Assembly (NCBI GenBank): GCA_934646185.1 | Contig: CAKUEH010000017.1 | Location: forward strand, 1 to 49,859 | Reading direction: 5' to 3' | DNA length: 49,859 nucleotides | Source: an uncultured Oscillospiraceae bacterium | GTDB taxonomy: Bacteria > Bacillota > Clostridia > Oscillospirales > Oscillospiraceae | Part shown: positions 40,025 through 47,603 of the stretch, one piece after another | How positions within the stretch are numbered: the first letter of the stretch is position 1 | Layout of the letters: every line of letters begins with the position of its first letter | Notes under the pieces: generated by a model | Told to the model about the DNA's origin: nothing | The model's input: the letters and a program-made list of their open reading frames with translations, nothing else | The model's database searches: none | Made by a program: the position numbers and the translations under genes

Positions 40025-42313
40025 TTACAGCTCCGACAGGCCGTAGAGCATTTTTGCGACCTCGGCGCGCGTGACATTGCCGGTGGGGTTCAGCTTGCCC
40101 TTCGAGCCGCTGATGATCTTCTGCTGCGCCATCTGCGCAAGCGCGGTCCGCGCCCAGTCGGCGATCTTCCCGCTGTCAGAGAAGGCGGAGAGCGTGTTGA
40201 GATCGGCCTCGGGGAAGTCCTTTGTGCGCGAGAGGATCGTCATGGCCTCCTGCCGCGAGATCATCGCGCCGGGCTTGGCCAGCAGCTGCCCGTTCGTCTT
40301 CGAGCCCGCGAGGTAGCCGAGCGAATACGCCGCCTGCATCGCAGCTCTTGCCCAGTCCGCGATCGAGCCGCTGTCGGCGAACGGGAGCGAAACATCCTGA
40401 TACGCGCTCAGATCCGTGCCGAGATAGCGCATCATGGCGACGATAAACTCCTGCCGTGTCATGCTCGCGTCGGGCCGGTAATAGAGCTTGCCGTCCTTCG
40501 TGGAGCCCTGCAGCGTGCCCGCGTAATACAGATCCGTGATATAGCTTTCGGCCCAGTGGCCCTTCGTGTCCGCAAACGGCTGCGACGAGCCGACCGTGAC
40601 CTTGAGCGTGAACGACGTTTCGCCATAGGAGGCGGTGATCGTGCCGGTCAGATCCGCGCCGGTCTTCGCGGCGGTGAAGACGCCGCTCTCGCTGATCTCG
40701 CCGAGCCCGTCCGACACAGCCCAGGTAAAGCTCTCATCGGCGGAATAGACCTGATTGCCGTAGTACCAGGCCGTCGCCGTCAGATCCGTCGTGCTGCCGC
40801 CCGCCACGCGGAGCGTGGTCAGCGGCGTGTTCTTGCCCTCATGCTTGATGGTGATGGAGGTCGGCGCGGCGGGGATCGTAAACGAAGCCGTCGCGCGCAG
40901 GCCGCCCGCCGTCGCGGTGACGGTCGCCGCGCCTCTCGCGCCGGGCTCGACCGTGACGGTGCTGCCGGAGGTCTGCGTGACGTTCGTGCCGCCGAAGGTC
41001 ACGTTCGTCGGGACAGCCGCCGCCATGTAGCTGCTGTCGGCAGCCTTGACGGTCATGGTGAGCTTCGCGCCGGGCAGCGCATAGCCGCCGAACGGATACA
41101 GATACAGCTTTGAAGCGTTCTCCGCGTCCTGCTTCTGCCGAACGAGGAAGATGAAGTTCGCGCATTCGCGCAGCTTGCCGTCGGACGGCACGTTCGCCGT
41201 CGCGCCGGAGGCATAGCCGGGATAGGTGACGCCCGCCGCCGTCGAACCGCCGCCGTCGAGATTCAGCGCCGTCTGACAGCCGAGAGCCAGCATCCGCTCG
41301 GCCAGCTGCGCAAGCGTCAGACCGTCGGAATTGCCCGCCTCGTCGCAGGTATACAGGATCAACGAGCCGTCGCGCGTAACGCCGATGGCCGTGCGGGCCG
41401 CCATTTTCTTCGCGGAATCGAGCGTGAAGTCCGTGCAGACCTGCCCGTTTTCGACCAGCATGTCGCCGCCGCCTGCCGCGGAGGTCACATTCTCCCAGCC
41501 GGAGGCGCATGTGACCTGGATCGTCATCTGCTGGCCCATGACCATGCCCTTGAGCGCGGTGAGCGCGCTTTTATACGCCGTGTCGTTCGCAACGGCGAGC
41601 AGGAAGCCGTCGTCCGGAATGGAACAGGACTTCGTGTCCTCGACCATGCCGACGACCTCGACGGTCAGCGTCTGGCCCAGCCGCAGCTCCGCCGCGCGCG
41701 AGCCGACCGGACGGACGATAACGTGATAGCCCTCGATGGTGTTCTTGGTGCGGGTGTCGTAGTCCTGCGAGTACAGAAGCACGCCGTTCTGCGTCGTCAT
41801 GGCTTTATTATAGTTGAGCAGCAGCGGCGCATCCGCGCCGTAATCCAGCGTGACCGTGACCTCCGGGTCGCCGATGCGCGCGGAACCGTCTGCCAGGAAG
41901 CCGACCGCGTTCGCAGCTCCGCCCGAGCGCAGGATGCTGTTCGTGACGACGATGCCGTAGGGAATGCCGGTCGAGCGGTCAAAAAACGAGCCGTTGATCC
42001 CCGCGACCATGCTGTAGCCCTGCTCTTCGAGCGTATTGATGGTCTTGTTCATGGGGCTGGTGCCGTAGAGCGTCGTGCCGAAGGCGACGACAGGCCGCAC
42101 CTGCGCCTCTTTTTTATAGGTAAAGATGTTTTCATGCAGATTCGTCTGCTTGCCGGAATCGGAGGTGACAGCCTGCGTGCTGTATGTATAGACCGTGTTG
42201 TTCGCCACGTTCAGCGAGCTGCTTCCGATGTTCTCCGCCGCGGCCAGCACCGGCACGGCCAGCAGCGCCAGCGTCAGCACCGACGCGGCGATCCGCTTCA
42301 GCTTGTGTTTCAT
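40025..42313 (-). CDS. Secreted phosphodiester glycosidase-like protein with Ig-type and SLH domains
   Basis: The protein has 762 residues with a signal peptide (1-25). Residues about 60-400 match the NAGPA/phosphodiester glycosidase family: MVAGINGSFFDRSTGIPYG near the start, and LGCQTALNLDGGGSTAAG near the end of the domain. Members remove GlcNAc-1-P-type caps or act on wall glycopolymers. Next are two Ig-like segments (about 410-560, the second ATAWYYGNQVYSADESFTW). Three SLH repeats follow (about 565-762: FADTKGHWAESYI, FADSGSIADWARAAM, FSDSGKIADWARTAL), which anchor the protein to secondary wall polymer. AAAGGAG lies 11 bases before the ATG. Confidence 0.9.
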   Translation of the reverse strand: MKHKLKRIAASVLTLALLAVPVLAAAENIGSSSLNVANNTVYTYSTQAVTSDSGKQTNLHENIFTYKKEAQVRPVVAFGTTLYGTSPMNKTINTLEEQGYSMVAGINGSFFDRSTGIPYGIVVTNSILRSGGAANAVGFLADGSARIGDPEVTVTLDYGADAPLLLNYNKAMTTQNGVLLYSQDYDTRTKNTIEGYHVIVRPVGSRAAELRLGQTLTVEVVGMVEDTKSCSIPDDGFLLAVANDTAYKSALTALKGMVMGQQMTIQVTCASGWENVTSAAGGGDMLVENGQVCTDFTLDSAKKMAARTAIGVTRDGSLILYTCDEAGNSDGLTLAQLAERMLALGCQTALNLDGGGSTAAGVTYPGYASGATANVPSDGKLRECANFIFLVRQKQDAENASKLYLYPFGGYALPGAKLTMTVKAADSSYMAAAVPTNVTFGGTNVTQTSGSTVTVEPGARGAATVTATAGGLRATASFTIPAAPTSITIKHEGKNTPLTTLRVAGGSTTDLTATAWYYGNQVYSADESFTWAVSDGLGEISESGVFTAAKTGADLTGTITASYGETSFTLKVTVGSSQPFADTKGHWAESYITDLYYAGTLQGSTKDGKLYYRPDASMTRQEFIVAMMRYLGTDLSAYQDVSLPFADSGSIADWARAAMQAAYSLGYLAGSKTNGQLLAKPGAMISRQEAMTILSRTKDFPEADLNTLSAFSDSGKIADWARTALAQMAQQKIISGSKGKLNPTGNVTRAEVAKMLYGLSEL

Positions 42314-42366
42314 GGTTCCGAAGTCTCCTTTCAGGGAAAAATGGGGAATGTGAGGGGATACGCATT

Positions 42367-42395
42367 ATGTTAACATGAAGTGCAAAAAAAGTAAA
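42367..42395 (-). promoter_or_regulatory. Candidate promoter of the glycosidase gene
   Basis: On the minus strand TTTACT, a 17-base spacer and TAACAT lie about 50 bases before the ATG. Confidence 0.45.
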
Positions 42396-42432
42396 GCCCG
42401 CACGCAGGAGAAAAATTTTCTGCACGTGCAGG

Positions 42433-42500
42433 GCGTCCCAAAGCTCCTCTTTCAGGGGAGCTGGCGCGCAGCGCCTGAGAGGCCGCGGCAGGCGGCAGCG
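42433..42500. repeat. Partial copy of the GGCTCCC-type palindromic element
   Basis: CCCAAAGCTCCTCTTTCAGG, then GGAGCTGGCGCGCAGCGCCT, then GAGAGGCCGCGGCAGGCGGC, corresponds to the truncated copy at 29068. Both share the same right boundary near GGCAGCGA, so they may be a distinct sub-type of the element rather than random deletions. Confidence 0.75.
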
Positions 42501-42548
42501 AAGATCAACAGCCCAATGCGAATTCGGATGCACTGCCAAATTCCATTG

Positions 42549-42784
42549 TAGGGGCCGATGCCTACATCGGCCCTTGAGGAAGTCGCGGATCCGCCGAAGA
42601 TTTCCATAAAAAACGGCACGTTCCGCGGGCGGACAGAGTCGTCCGCCCCTACGGAACACGGCAAAATGAAAAATCTGCTGTAGGGGCCGGCGACTCTGCC
42701 GGCCCAATAAATGTTACGAATTCGCCGGAGATTTCCGAAAAATCAGTGTATCCTGCGTGGGCCGATGTGGGCATCGGCCCCTAC
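42549..42784. repeat. Four members of the GTAG-palindrome family
   Basis: The copies are GGGCCGATG/CATCGGCCC at 42552-42573, GGGCGGAC/GTCCGCCC at 42627-42648, GGGCCGGC/GCCGGCCC at 42684-42705 and GGGCCGATG/CATCGGCCC at 42759-42780. The outer flanks are GTAG or CTAC. Linkers with CGAATTCGCCGG-AGATTTCC (42717-42736) or its variant GATTTCCATAAAAAACGG (42599-42616) lie between them. No gene lies in 42314-43215. Confidence 0.88.
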
Positions 42785-43007
42785 AGGACTTCGGCGAATC
42801 CGTGCTGCCTTGCAACTTTCGAACGCAGAGCATTTTTACCGCAATCATTCAAAAGCAACTGCTATCAATCTTGGTGTACCGTAACAGGCGGCGCGTACCA
42901 TAGCGCCTGTAAGGTGAGTATGTGTGTTCGTAACGACTAAAAAAATCGATTCTCGCCTGAATTGCACCCGCAGCCTGCGCCAAACGCATCCAAGCGCCCC
43001 TTTTCTC

Positions 43008-43083
43008 CCCATTCTTTTCCGGCAAGACGGAAAAGAATGGGCCGCCGGAGGCATGACCAGCGGGCCGACAGAGTCGTCGGCCC
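43008..43083. repeat. 14-base perfect hairpin followed by another GTAG-family palindrome
   Basis: CCCATTCTTTTCCG-gcaaga-CGGAAAAGAATGGG at 43008-43041 is a perfect stem. GGGCCGAC-agagtc-GTCGGCCC follows at 43062-43083. A looser hairpin, ACAGGCG/CGCCTGT, stands at about 42888-42915. Confidence 0.75.
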
Positions 43084-43138
43084 CTGCAAATGATCTGCCG
43101 CACGCATGGATCTGCTGAAAATTTTCGTATTTGATATA

Positions 43139-43162
43139 CTGTCAAGGAAAAACACTTGACAG
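43139..43162. promoter_or_regulatory. Inverted repeat over the -35 box of the ylxM-ffh promoter
   Basis: CTGTCAAG and CTTGACAG are separated by 8 bases. The right arm contains the TTGACA box, so a dimeric regulator bound here would block the promoter. Because the arm is itself a -35 sequence, coincidence is possible. Confidence 0.4.
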
Positions 43163-43184
43163 TCAGGATAAAATCCTGTATAGT
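43156..43184 (+). promoter_or_regulatory. Promoter of the ylxM-ffh operon
   Basis: Consensus TTGACA at 43156-43161, a 17-base spacer and TATAGT at 43179-43184 lie 31 bases before ylxM. Confidence 0.88.
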
Positions 43185-43215
43185 ATACCGGAACGATTGA
43201 TCTGGGGGTCTTGCC

Positions 43216-43560
43216 ATGCGGTCCGATGCGCTCACCATGACGCTGCTGTACGACTATTATGGCGAGCTGCTCACCGAAAAGCAGCGGGGCCTGTTCGATC
43301 TCTATTATAATCAGGACTATTCTCTCAGCGAGATCGCATCCGCCGCCGGGATCAGCCGGCAGGGCGTCCACGACACGCTCGCCCGCGCCGAAGAGCTGCT
43401 CGAGGGCTATGAACGCACGCTCGGCTGCATCGCGCGCGACCGGCGGCTGCAAAAGGCGCTGGATGTGATCACACAGAACGCGCAGGCGCTCGCTTCCGTC
43501 CCGGAGGCCGCGCCGCAGGCCGGCGCGATCCTGCGCGCCGTGCGGGAAATAAAGGAGTAA
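43216..43560 (+). CDS. ylxM: YlxM family DNA-binding protein (SRP-associated)
   Basis: This 114-residue protein has a sigma-like helix-turn-helix: LTEKQRGLFDLYYNQDYSLS at 20-39, then EIASAAGISRQGVHDTL. YlxM proteins are conserved directly before ffh and, where studied, bind SRP RNA or the SRP and tune its GTPase. The start ATG at 43216 has a weak GGGGGTC 7 bases upstream. The ffh ATG is three bases after its stop. Confidence 0.92.
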   Translation: MRSDALTMTLLYDYYGELLTEKQRGLFDLYYNQDYSLSEIASAAGISRQGVHDTLARAEELLEGYERTLGCIARDRRLQKALDVITQNAQALASVPEAAPQAGAILRAVREIKE

Positions 43561-43563
43561 CAC

Positions 43564-44928
43564 ATGGCATTTGAAGGCTTAACCGAAAAGCTCTCGAACG
43601 CGTTCAAAAAGCTGCGCGGCAAGGGCCGCCTGTCCGAGGCCGACGTCAAGGAATCCATGCGCGAGATCCGTCTGGCGCTGCTGGAGGCCGACGTCAACTA
43701 CAAGGTCGTCAAGGACTTCATCAAAAAAACGACCGAGCGCTGCGTCGGCACGGACGTGCTCGAAAGCCTTACGCCCGCGCAGATGATCGTCAAGATCGTC
43801 AACGAAGAGCTGACCGCGCTCATGGGCAGCGAGAACCAGAAGCTCAAGATCGCCTCCCAGCCGCCGACCGTCGTCATGCTGGTCGGCCTGCAGGGCGCAG
43901 GCAAGACGACCAACGGCGCAAAGCTCGCGGGCCTGTTCAAAAAGCAGAACAAAAATCCGCTGCTCGCGGCCTGCGACATTTACCGCCCCGCCGCCATCAA
44001 GCAGCTGCAGGTCGTCGGCGGACAGCTCGGCATTCCCGTCTTTGAGATGGGCCAGACGAACCCCGTCGATATCGCCAAAGCCGCCGTCGCCCACGCCGTG
44101 CGTCACGGCAACGACATGGTCTTTCTCGACACGGCGGGCCGCCTGCACGTCGACGAAGCGCTCATGGACGAGCTCAAGGCCGTCAAGGCCGCGGTCGACC
44201 CGGACGAGATTCTGCTCGTGGTCGACGCGATGACCGGCCAGGACGCCGTCAGCGCGGCGAAGACCTTTGACGACTATCTCGATATCACCGGCGTCATGCT
44301 CTCCAAGCTCGACGGCGACGCCAGAGGCGGCGCGGCTCTCTCCATCAAGGCTGTGACCGGCAAGCCCATCAAATTCATCGGCACCGGCGAAAAGCTCGAC
44401 CAGATCGAGCCCTTCCACCCCGGCCGCATGGCCTCGCGCATCCTCGGCATGGGCGATATGCTCACGCTGATCGAAAAGGCGGAGGCCGCGTTCGACGCGA
44501 AGAAGGCCGCCGAGCTCGAGCAGAAGCTCAAGAGCAATAAATTCACCCTTTCCGATTTCTACGATCAGCTCTCGCAGCTGAAAAACATGGGCTCGCTCGA
44601 CGAGATCGCCGCCATGATGCCCGGCATGAACGCCGGCGCGCTCAAGGGCGCGCAGGTCGACGAAAAGGCCATGGCCCGCACCGCCGCCATCATCCAGTCC
44701 ATGACCCCATATGAGCGCGAAAACCCGTCCGTGCTCAACTCCAGCCGCAAGCGGCGCATCGCGCTCGGCTCCGGCGTGAAGGTCGAGGACATCAACAAGC
44801 TGCTCAAGCAGTTTGACATGATGAATCAGATGATGAAGCAGTTCTCCGGCCCCGGCGCCTCGCGCAAGATGAAGCGCATGGGCAAGCTCGGCGGACTCGG
44901 CGGCATGGGCGGCTTCCCCGGCCTGTAA
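43564..44928 (+). CDS. ffh: Signal recognition particle protein Ffh
   Basis: The protein has 454 residues. It has the N domain (1-90, with the ALLEADVN motif at 38-45), the G domain with G1 GLQGAGKTT at 108-116, DTAGR, and TKLD in the form LSKLDGDARGG. The Met-rich M domain follows, with the RNA-binding SSRKRRIALGSG and MMNQMMKQF. It binds signal sequences at the ribosome and docks to FtsY. GGAGTAACAC precedes the ATG. The SRP RNA gene is not in the window. Confidence 0.97.
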   Translation: MAFEGLTEKLSNAFKKLRGKGRLSEADVKESMREIRLALLEADVNYKVVKDFIKKTTERCVGTDVLESLTPAQMIVKIVNEELTALMGSENQKLKIASQPPTVVMLVGLQGAGKTTNGAKLAGLFKKQNKNPLLAACDIYRPAAIKQLQVVGGQLGIPVFEMGQTNPVDIAKAAVAHAVRHGNDMVFLDTAGRLHVDEALMDELKAVKAAVDPDEILLVVDAMTGQDAVSAAKTFDDYLDITGVMLSKLDGDARGGAALSIKAVTGKPIKFIGTGEKLDQIEPFHPGRMASRILGMGDMLTLIEKAEAAFDAKKAAELEQKLKSNKFTLSDFYDQLSQLKNMGSLDEIAAMMPGMNAGALKGAQVDEKAMARTAAIIQSMTPYERENPSVLNSSRKRRIALGSGVKVEDINKLLKQFDMMNQMMKQFSGPGASRKMKRMGKLGGLGGMGGFPGL

Positions 44929-45014
44929 GCATCCCGTAAACACATCGTTTCAGCCGTAACAGATTTGGCTTTACGAAATAAGAAAAACTTGATTTATTTT
45001 TTGGAGGAACAATC

Positions 45015-45254
45015 ATGGTTAAGATCAGACTGAGAAGAATGGGCGCCAAGAAGGAGCCGTACTACCGCATCGTTGTCGCCGATTCCCGCTTCCCGCGCGA
45101 CGGCCGCTGCATCGAAGAGATCGGCACCTACGACCCGAAGAACGAGGCCAACGCCATCACCATCGACGCCGACAAGGCCAAGCAGTGGATCAAGAACGGC
45201 GCACAGCCCAGCGATACCGTCCGCGGTCTTCTCAAGAAGGCAAACGTCCTGTAA
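45015..45254 (+). CDS. rpsP: 30S ribosomal protein S16
   Basis: This 79-residue protein starts MVKIRLRRMGAKKEPYYRIVVAD, the universal S16 N terminus, and ends with the short bacterial tail. GGAGGAA lies 7 bases before the ATG. The 86-base AT-rich gap after ffh may hold a second promoter, but no convincing pair of boxes was seen. khpA starts 15 bases after its stop. Confidence 0.97.
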   Translation: MVKIRLRRMGAKKEPYYRIVVADSRFPRDGRCIEEIGTYDPKNEANAITIDADKAKQWIKNGAQPSDTVRGLLKKANVL

Positions 45255-45269
45255 GTTAGGGGTATCGGC

Positions 45270-45497
45270 ATGAAGGATCTTTTGCTGTATATGGCAAAAA
45301 GTCTGGTCGACAATCCTGACAGCGTTACGGTCACCGAGGTAGAAGGCGAGACGACCGTGCTTGAGCTTCGCGTCGCGCCCGAGGATATGGGCAAGCTCAT
45401 CGGCCGTCAGGGCCGCATCGCCAAGGAGATCCGCACGATCATCAAATCCGTTGCCCAGCGCACCGGACAGAAGGTCAGCGTCGAGATCGTCGACTGA
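45270..45497 (+). CDS. khpA: KhpA (YlqC) KH-domain RNA-binding protein
   Basis: The 75-residue KH protein has the loop GKLIGRQGRIAKEIRTII (GxxG = GRQG). With KhpB it forms a broad RNA-binding complex in Firmicutes. It follows rpsP as usual. In most Firmicutes rimM and trmD come next, but here two terminators end the operon. Confidence 0.93.
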   Translation: MKDLLLYMAKSLVDNPDSVTVTEVEGETTVLELRVAPEDMGKLIGRQGRIAKEIRTIIKSVAQRTGQKVSVEIVD

Positions 45498-45514
45498 ACG
45501 AACAGCATCATCCC

Positions 45515-45547
45515 CGGGCCGTCCGCCATGCGGGCGGCCCGCTTTTT
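45515..45547 (+). terminator. First terminator after khpA
   Basis: CGGGCCG-(T)CCGCC pairs with GGGCGGCCCG, followed by CTTTTTC. Confidence 0.85.
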
Positions 45548-45572
45548 CGGCGATCCACAGCAGATCCGCTGC

Positions 45573-45605
45573 GTCTCCGGGCCATCCGGCCCGGAGACTT
45601 TTTCT
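45573..45605 (+). terminator. Second terminator after khpA
   Basis: GTCTCCGGGCC and GGCCCGGAGAC form a perfect 11-base stem followed by TTTTTCTT. Tandem terminators fit a highly expressed upstream operon. Confidence 0.9.
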
Positions 45606-45633
45606 TGCGCTTTTGAAGGGGCTGTTGTATACT
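45605..45633 (+). promoter_or_regulatory. Promoter of the lipoprotein-zinc ribbon gene pair
   Basis: TTGCGC, a 17-base spacer and TATACT lie 33 bases before the ATG at 45667. Confidence 0.65.
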
Positions 45634-45666
45634 GAAAAAAAGAACAGGCGGAAGGAGAGAAGGCGG

Positions 45667-46662
45667 ATGAGAAAAGCGAGCGTATTCTGGCTTGCCGCCG
45701 CGCTGCTCCTGACGCTCTGCGCCTGCGGGCAGAAAACGCGCCCCGCCGCGGCCCTCGGCCGGTTCAGCGGCGAGCAGGTCAGCGTCTATGGCGGCGATTG
45801 GCAGCCGGTCGGCGAGGTCTACAGCGGCCCGACCTATCTTGCGCTGAACGCGGGCGGCGAGGGCGTTTTCTGCGTGGACGGCGAAGCCGCCGAGGTCGGC
45901 TGGTCCACATCGGGCGGCGAGCTCACGCTGACGATGGGCAGCGCGCGCTGCCAGGGAACGATCGACGCAAATACGATCGAGATCGGCTTTTTTGACGCCG
46001 ATCTCCGCATGAAATTTTCCCGCCCGGCCTCCGCCGCGCTTCTGCTTCCGGACAGTCTGCCGGAACAGACGCAGGATGCAGCCCCCGATAAGGCCGCGGA
46101 GCCGGACACGGACGCGGCGCCGGATTACGCGGCCTATTGGGCCGGCGGCTGGTATGGCTGGCACGTCGTGACCGACGCGAGCGAAGAGCTGCAATATCTG
46201 AAGGACACCGCTTGGGACGCCTGCACGCGCATCCGCGTGCGCGGCGATGCCGGGACGCTCACCGTCTGGGACACGGAAACCGAGCCCGGCGAGCTCCTGC
46301 TGCGGGCAAGCGTCGCGTTTTCTGCCGGTACGACCGCCGCCGGGTGCATGACGGCGGACGCCGGCACCTATCTGGACTGCGATCTGACGGACGGCCTCCT
46401 GTGCGATCCCGGCGCGTCGGAGGTGCAGAAATTTGACCATATGATCCTGATCTCCGGCCGCGCGGAGGATGAAAACGGCGGCTGGGTGCGCTTCCGGCTC
46501 TATCTGCGCCCCTGGGGCATGGACTGGGAGGATGTGCGCACCGGCGATACGAGCGGCTGCCTGTACCGCGATCTGCTCCCGCCGGATTACGACAGCTGGT
46601 ACGCGCCGCTGCTGGCGCAGGGCATTGCCGATATGCCGGACTCGTTCGAGTCCGCGGAATAA
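45667..46662 (+). CDS. Lipoprotein with a Trp-rich C-terminal domain of unknown function
   Basis: The protein has 331 residues. The signal peptide MRKASVFWLAAALLLTLCAC has lipobox LCAC or CACG. Residues about 25-125 form a beta-rich domain (FSGEQVSVYGGDWQPVGEVY). A Pro/Ala/Asp linker follows (about 128-155). The C-terminal domain (about 158-331) reads YWAGGWYGWHVV, then WDACTRIRV, LTVWDTE and LYLRPWGMDWEDV, and ends SWYAPLL. The same ordered motifs recur in the next gene. I do not know this domain by name. GGAAGGAG lies upstream of the ATG, and a helper role at the cell surface is all that can be inferred. Confidence 0.8.
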   Translation: MRKASVFWLAAALLLTLCACGQKTRPAAALGRFSGEQVSVYGGDWQPVGEVYSGPTYLALNAGGEGVFCVDGEAAEVGWSTSGGELTLTMGSARCQGTIDANTIEIGFFDADLRMKFSRPASAALLLPDSLPEQTQDAAPDKAAEPDTDAAPDYAAYWAGGWYGWHVVTDASEELQYLKDTAWDACTRIRVRGDAGTLTVWDTETEPGELLLRASVAFSAGTTAAGCMTADAGTYLDCDLTDGLLCDPGASEVQKFDHMILISGRAEDENGGWVRFRLYLRPWGMDWEDVRTGDTSGCLYRDLLPPDYDSWYAPLLAQGIADMPDSFESAE

Positions 46663-46678
46663 GAAAGGAGAAACAGCC

Positions 46679-47548
46679 ATGGCGTTTTGTCCCTATTGCG
46701 GAAGCAAGATCGAGGAAACCGCGAATTTCTGTACGGAATGCGGCGCAAAGCTGACGCAGCCCGCTCCCGCGCAGGAATCTCAGCCGCAGCCCGCGCGCGC
46801 GGACGCCTTCCCTCCCCCGCCGGAGCAGCCCGCGCAGCAAAGCGCGCCCTCGCGCCCGGAAGCGCCGAAGAAAAAGTCCAAAGCACCGCTGGTGATCGGG
46901 ATCATCGCGGGCGTTCTGGTGCTGTCCGCCGTGCTCTGGGGGCTGATCGGACGGACGCTTTTCGCGCTCTACCGGCAGGCAGAGCCCGCCGCTCCCACAA
47001 CAAGCACTGTCTCGCAGGCGGAATTCTGGAACGGCGATTGGTACGGCTGGTGGGTGATCAATTCCGGCACCGGCGTCTATGACGGGGAAGACGGCAGCTG
47101 GTGGGACGCCTGCGCGCGCATCGAGCTGGACGCAGACGGAAGCGGAACGCTCGTCCTCTGGGACGATTCCTGCGAGGCTGGGCAGACCATCGCGGGCGCG
47201 CAGGTGCAGGCAAGCGCCGATCTGACGACGAGCGGACGGCTCGTCTCGACGGACGGCAGCTTCTTCGACTGCGCGCTGAGCGGCGCGGACGCATGGTATA
47301 TCGACGCGGCCCCGTCTGAATCCATGCCGTATTCCGACATGATCTGCATCTCCGGCATCTATACGGACCCGGAAAACGGGGAAAACACCTTTGTATATTC
47401 GATCTATCTGCGCCCGTGGGGCGAAAGCTGGGAGGATGTCCGGGCGGACAACGAGGAGCTGATGCCGTATTATTACGACGACTGGTACCTGCCGCTGATC
47501 GAAGCCGACGCGCCCATGCCCGACGTCATCGGCGGAAGCCCGGCATGA
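46679..47548 (+). CDS. Zinc-ribbon membrane protein with the same Trp-rich domain
   Basis: This protein has 289 residues. A zinc ribbon at 3-26 (CPYCGSKIEETANFCTECG) is followed by a Pro/Gln/Ala linker, a Lys-rich stop and one membrane span (about 70-92, LVIGIIAGVLVLSAVLWGLIG). The outer domain (about 115-289) has FWNGDWYGWWVI, WWDACARIEL, LVLWDDS and YLRPWGESWEDV, and ends DWYLPLI. This domain is homologous to the C-terminal half of the upstream lipoprotein. AAAGGAG lies 8 bases before ATG 46679, 16 bases after the upstream stop. The zinc ribbon is predicted to face the cytoplasm and the Trp-rich domain the outside. Confidence 0.85.
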   Translation: MAFCPYCGSKIEETANFCTECGAKLTQPAPAQESQPQPARADAFPPPPEQPAQQSAPSRPEAPKKKSKAPLVIGIIAGVLVLSAVLWGLIGRTLFALYRQAEPAAPTTSTVSQAEFWNGDWYGWWVINSGTGVYDGEDGSWWDACARIELDADGSGTLVLWDDSCEAGQTIAGAQVQASADLTTSGRLVSTDGSFFDCALSGADAWYIDAAPSESMPYSDMICISGIYTDPENGENTFVYSIYLRPWGESWEDVRADNEELMPYYYDDWYLPLIEADAPMPDVIGGSPA

Positions 47549-47603
47549 CCGGATAACATTCTGATTGAAAATCCTATCACACGGAAAACGGAGGTTTACA
47601 GCT

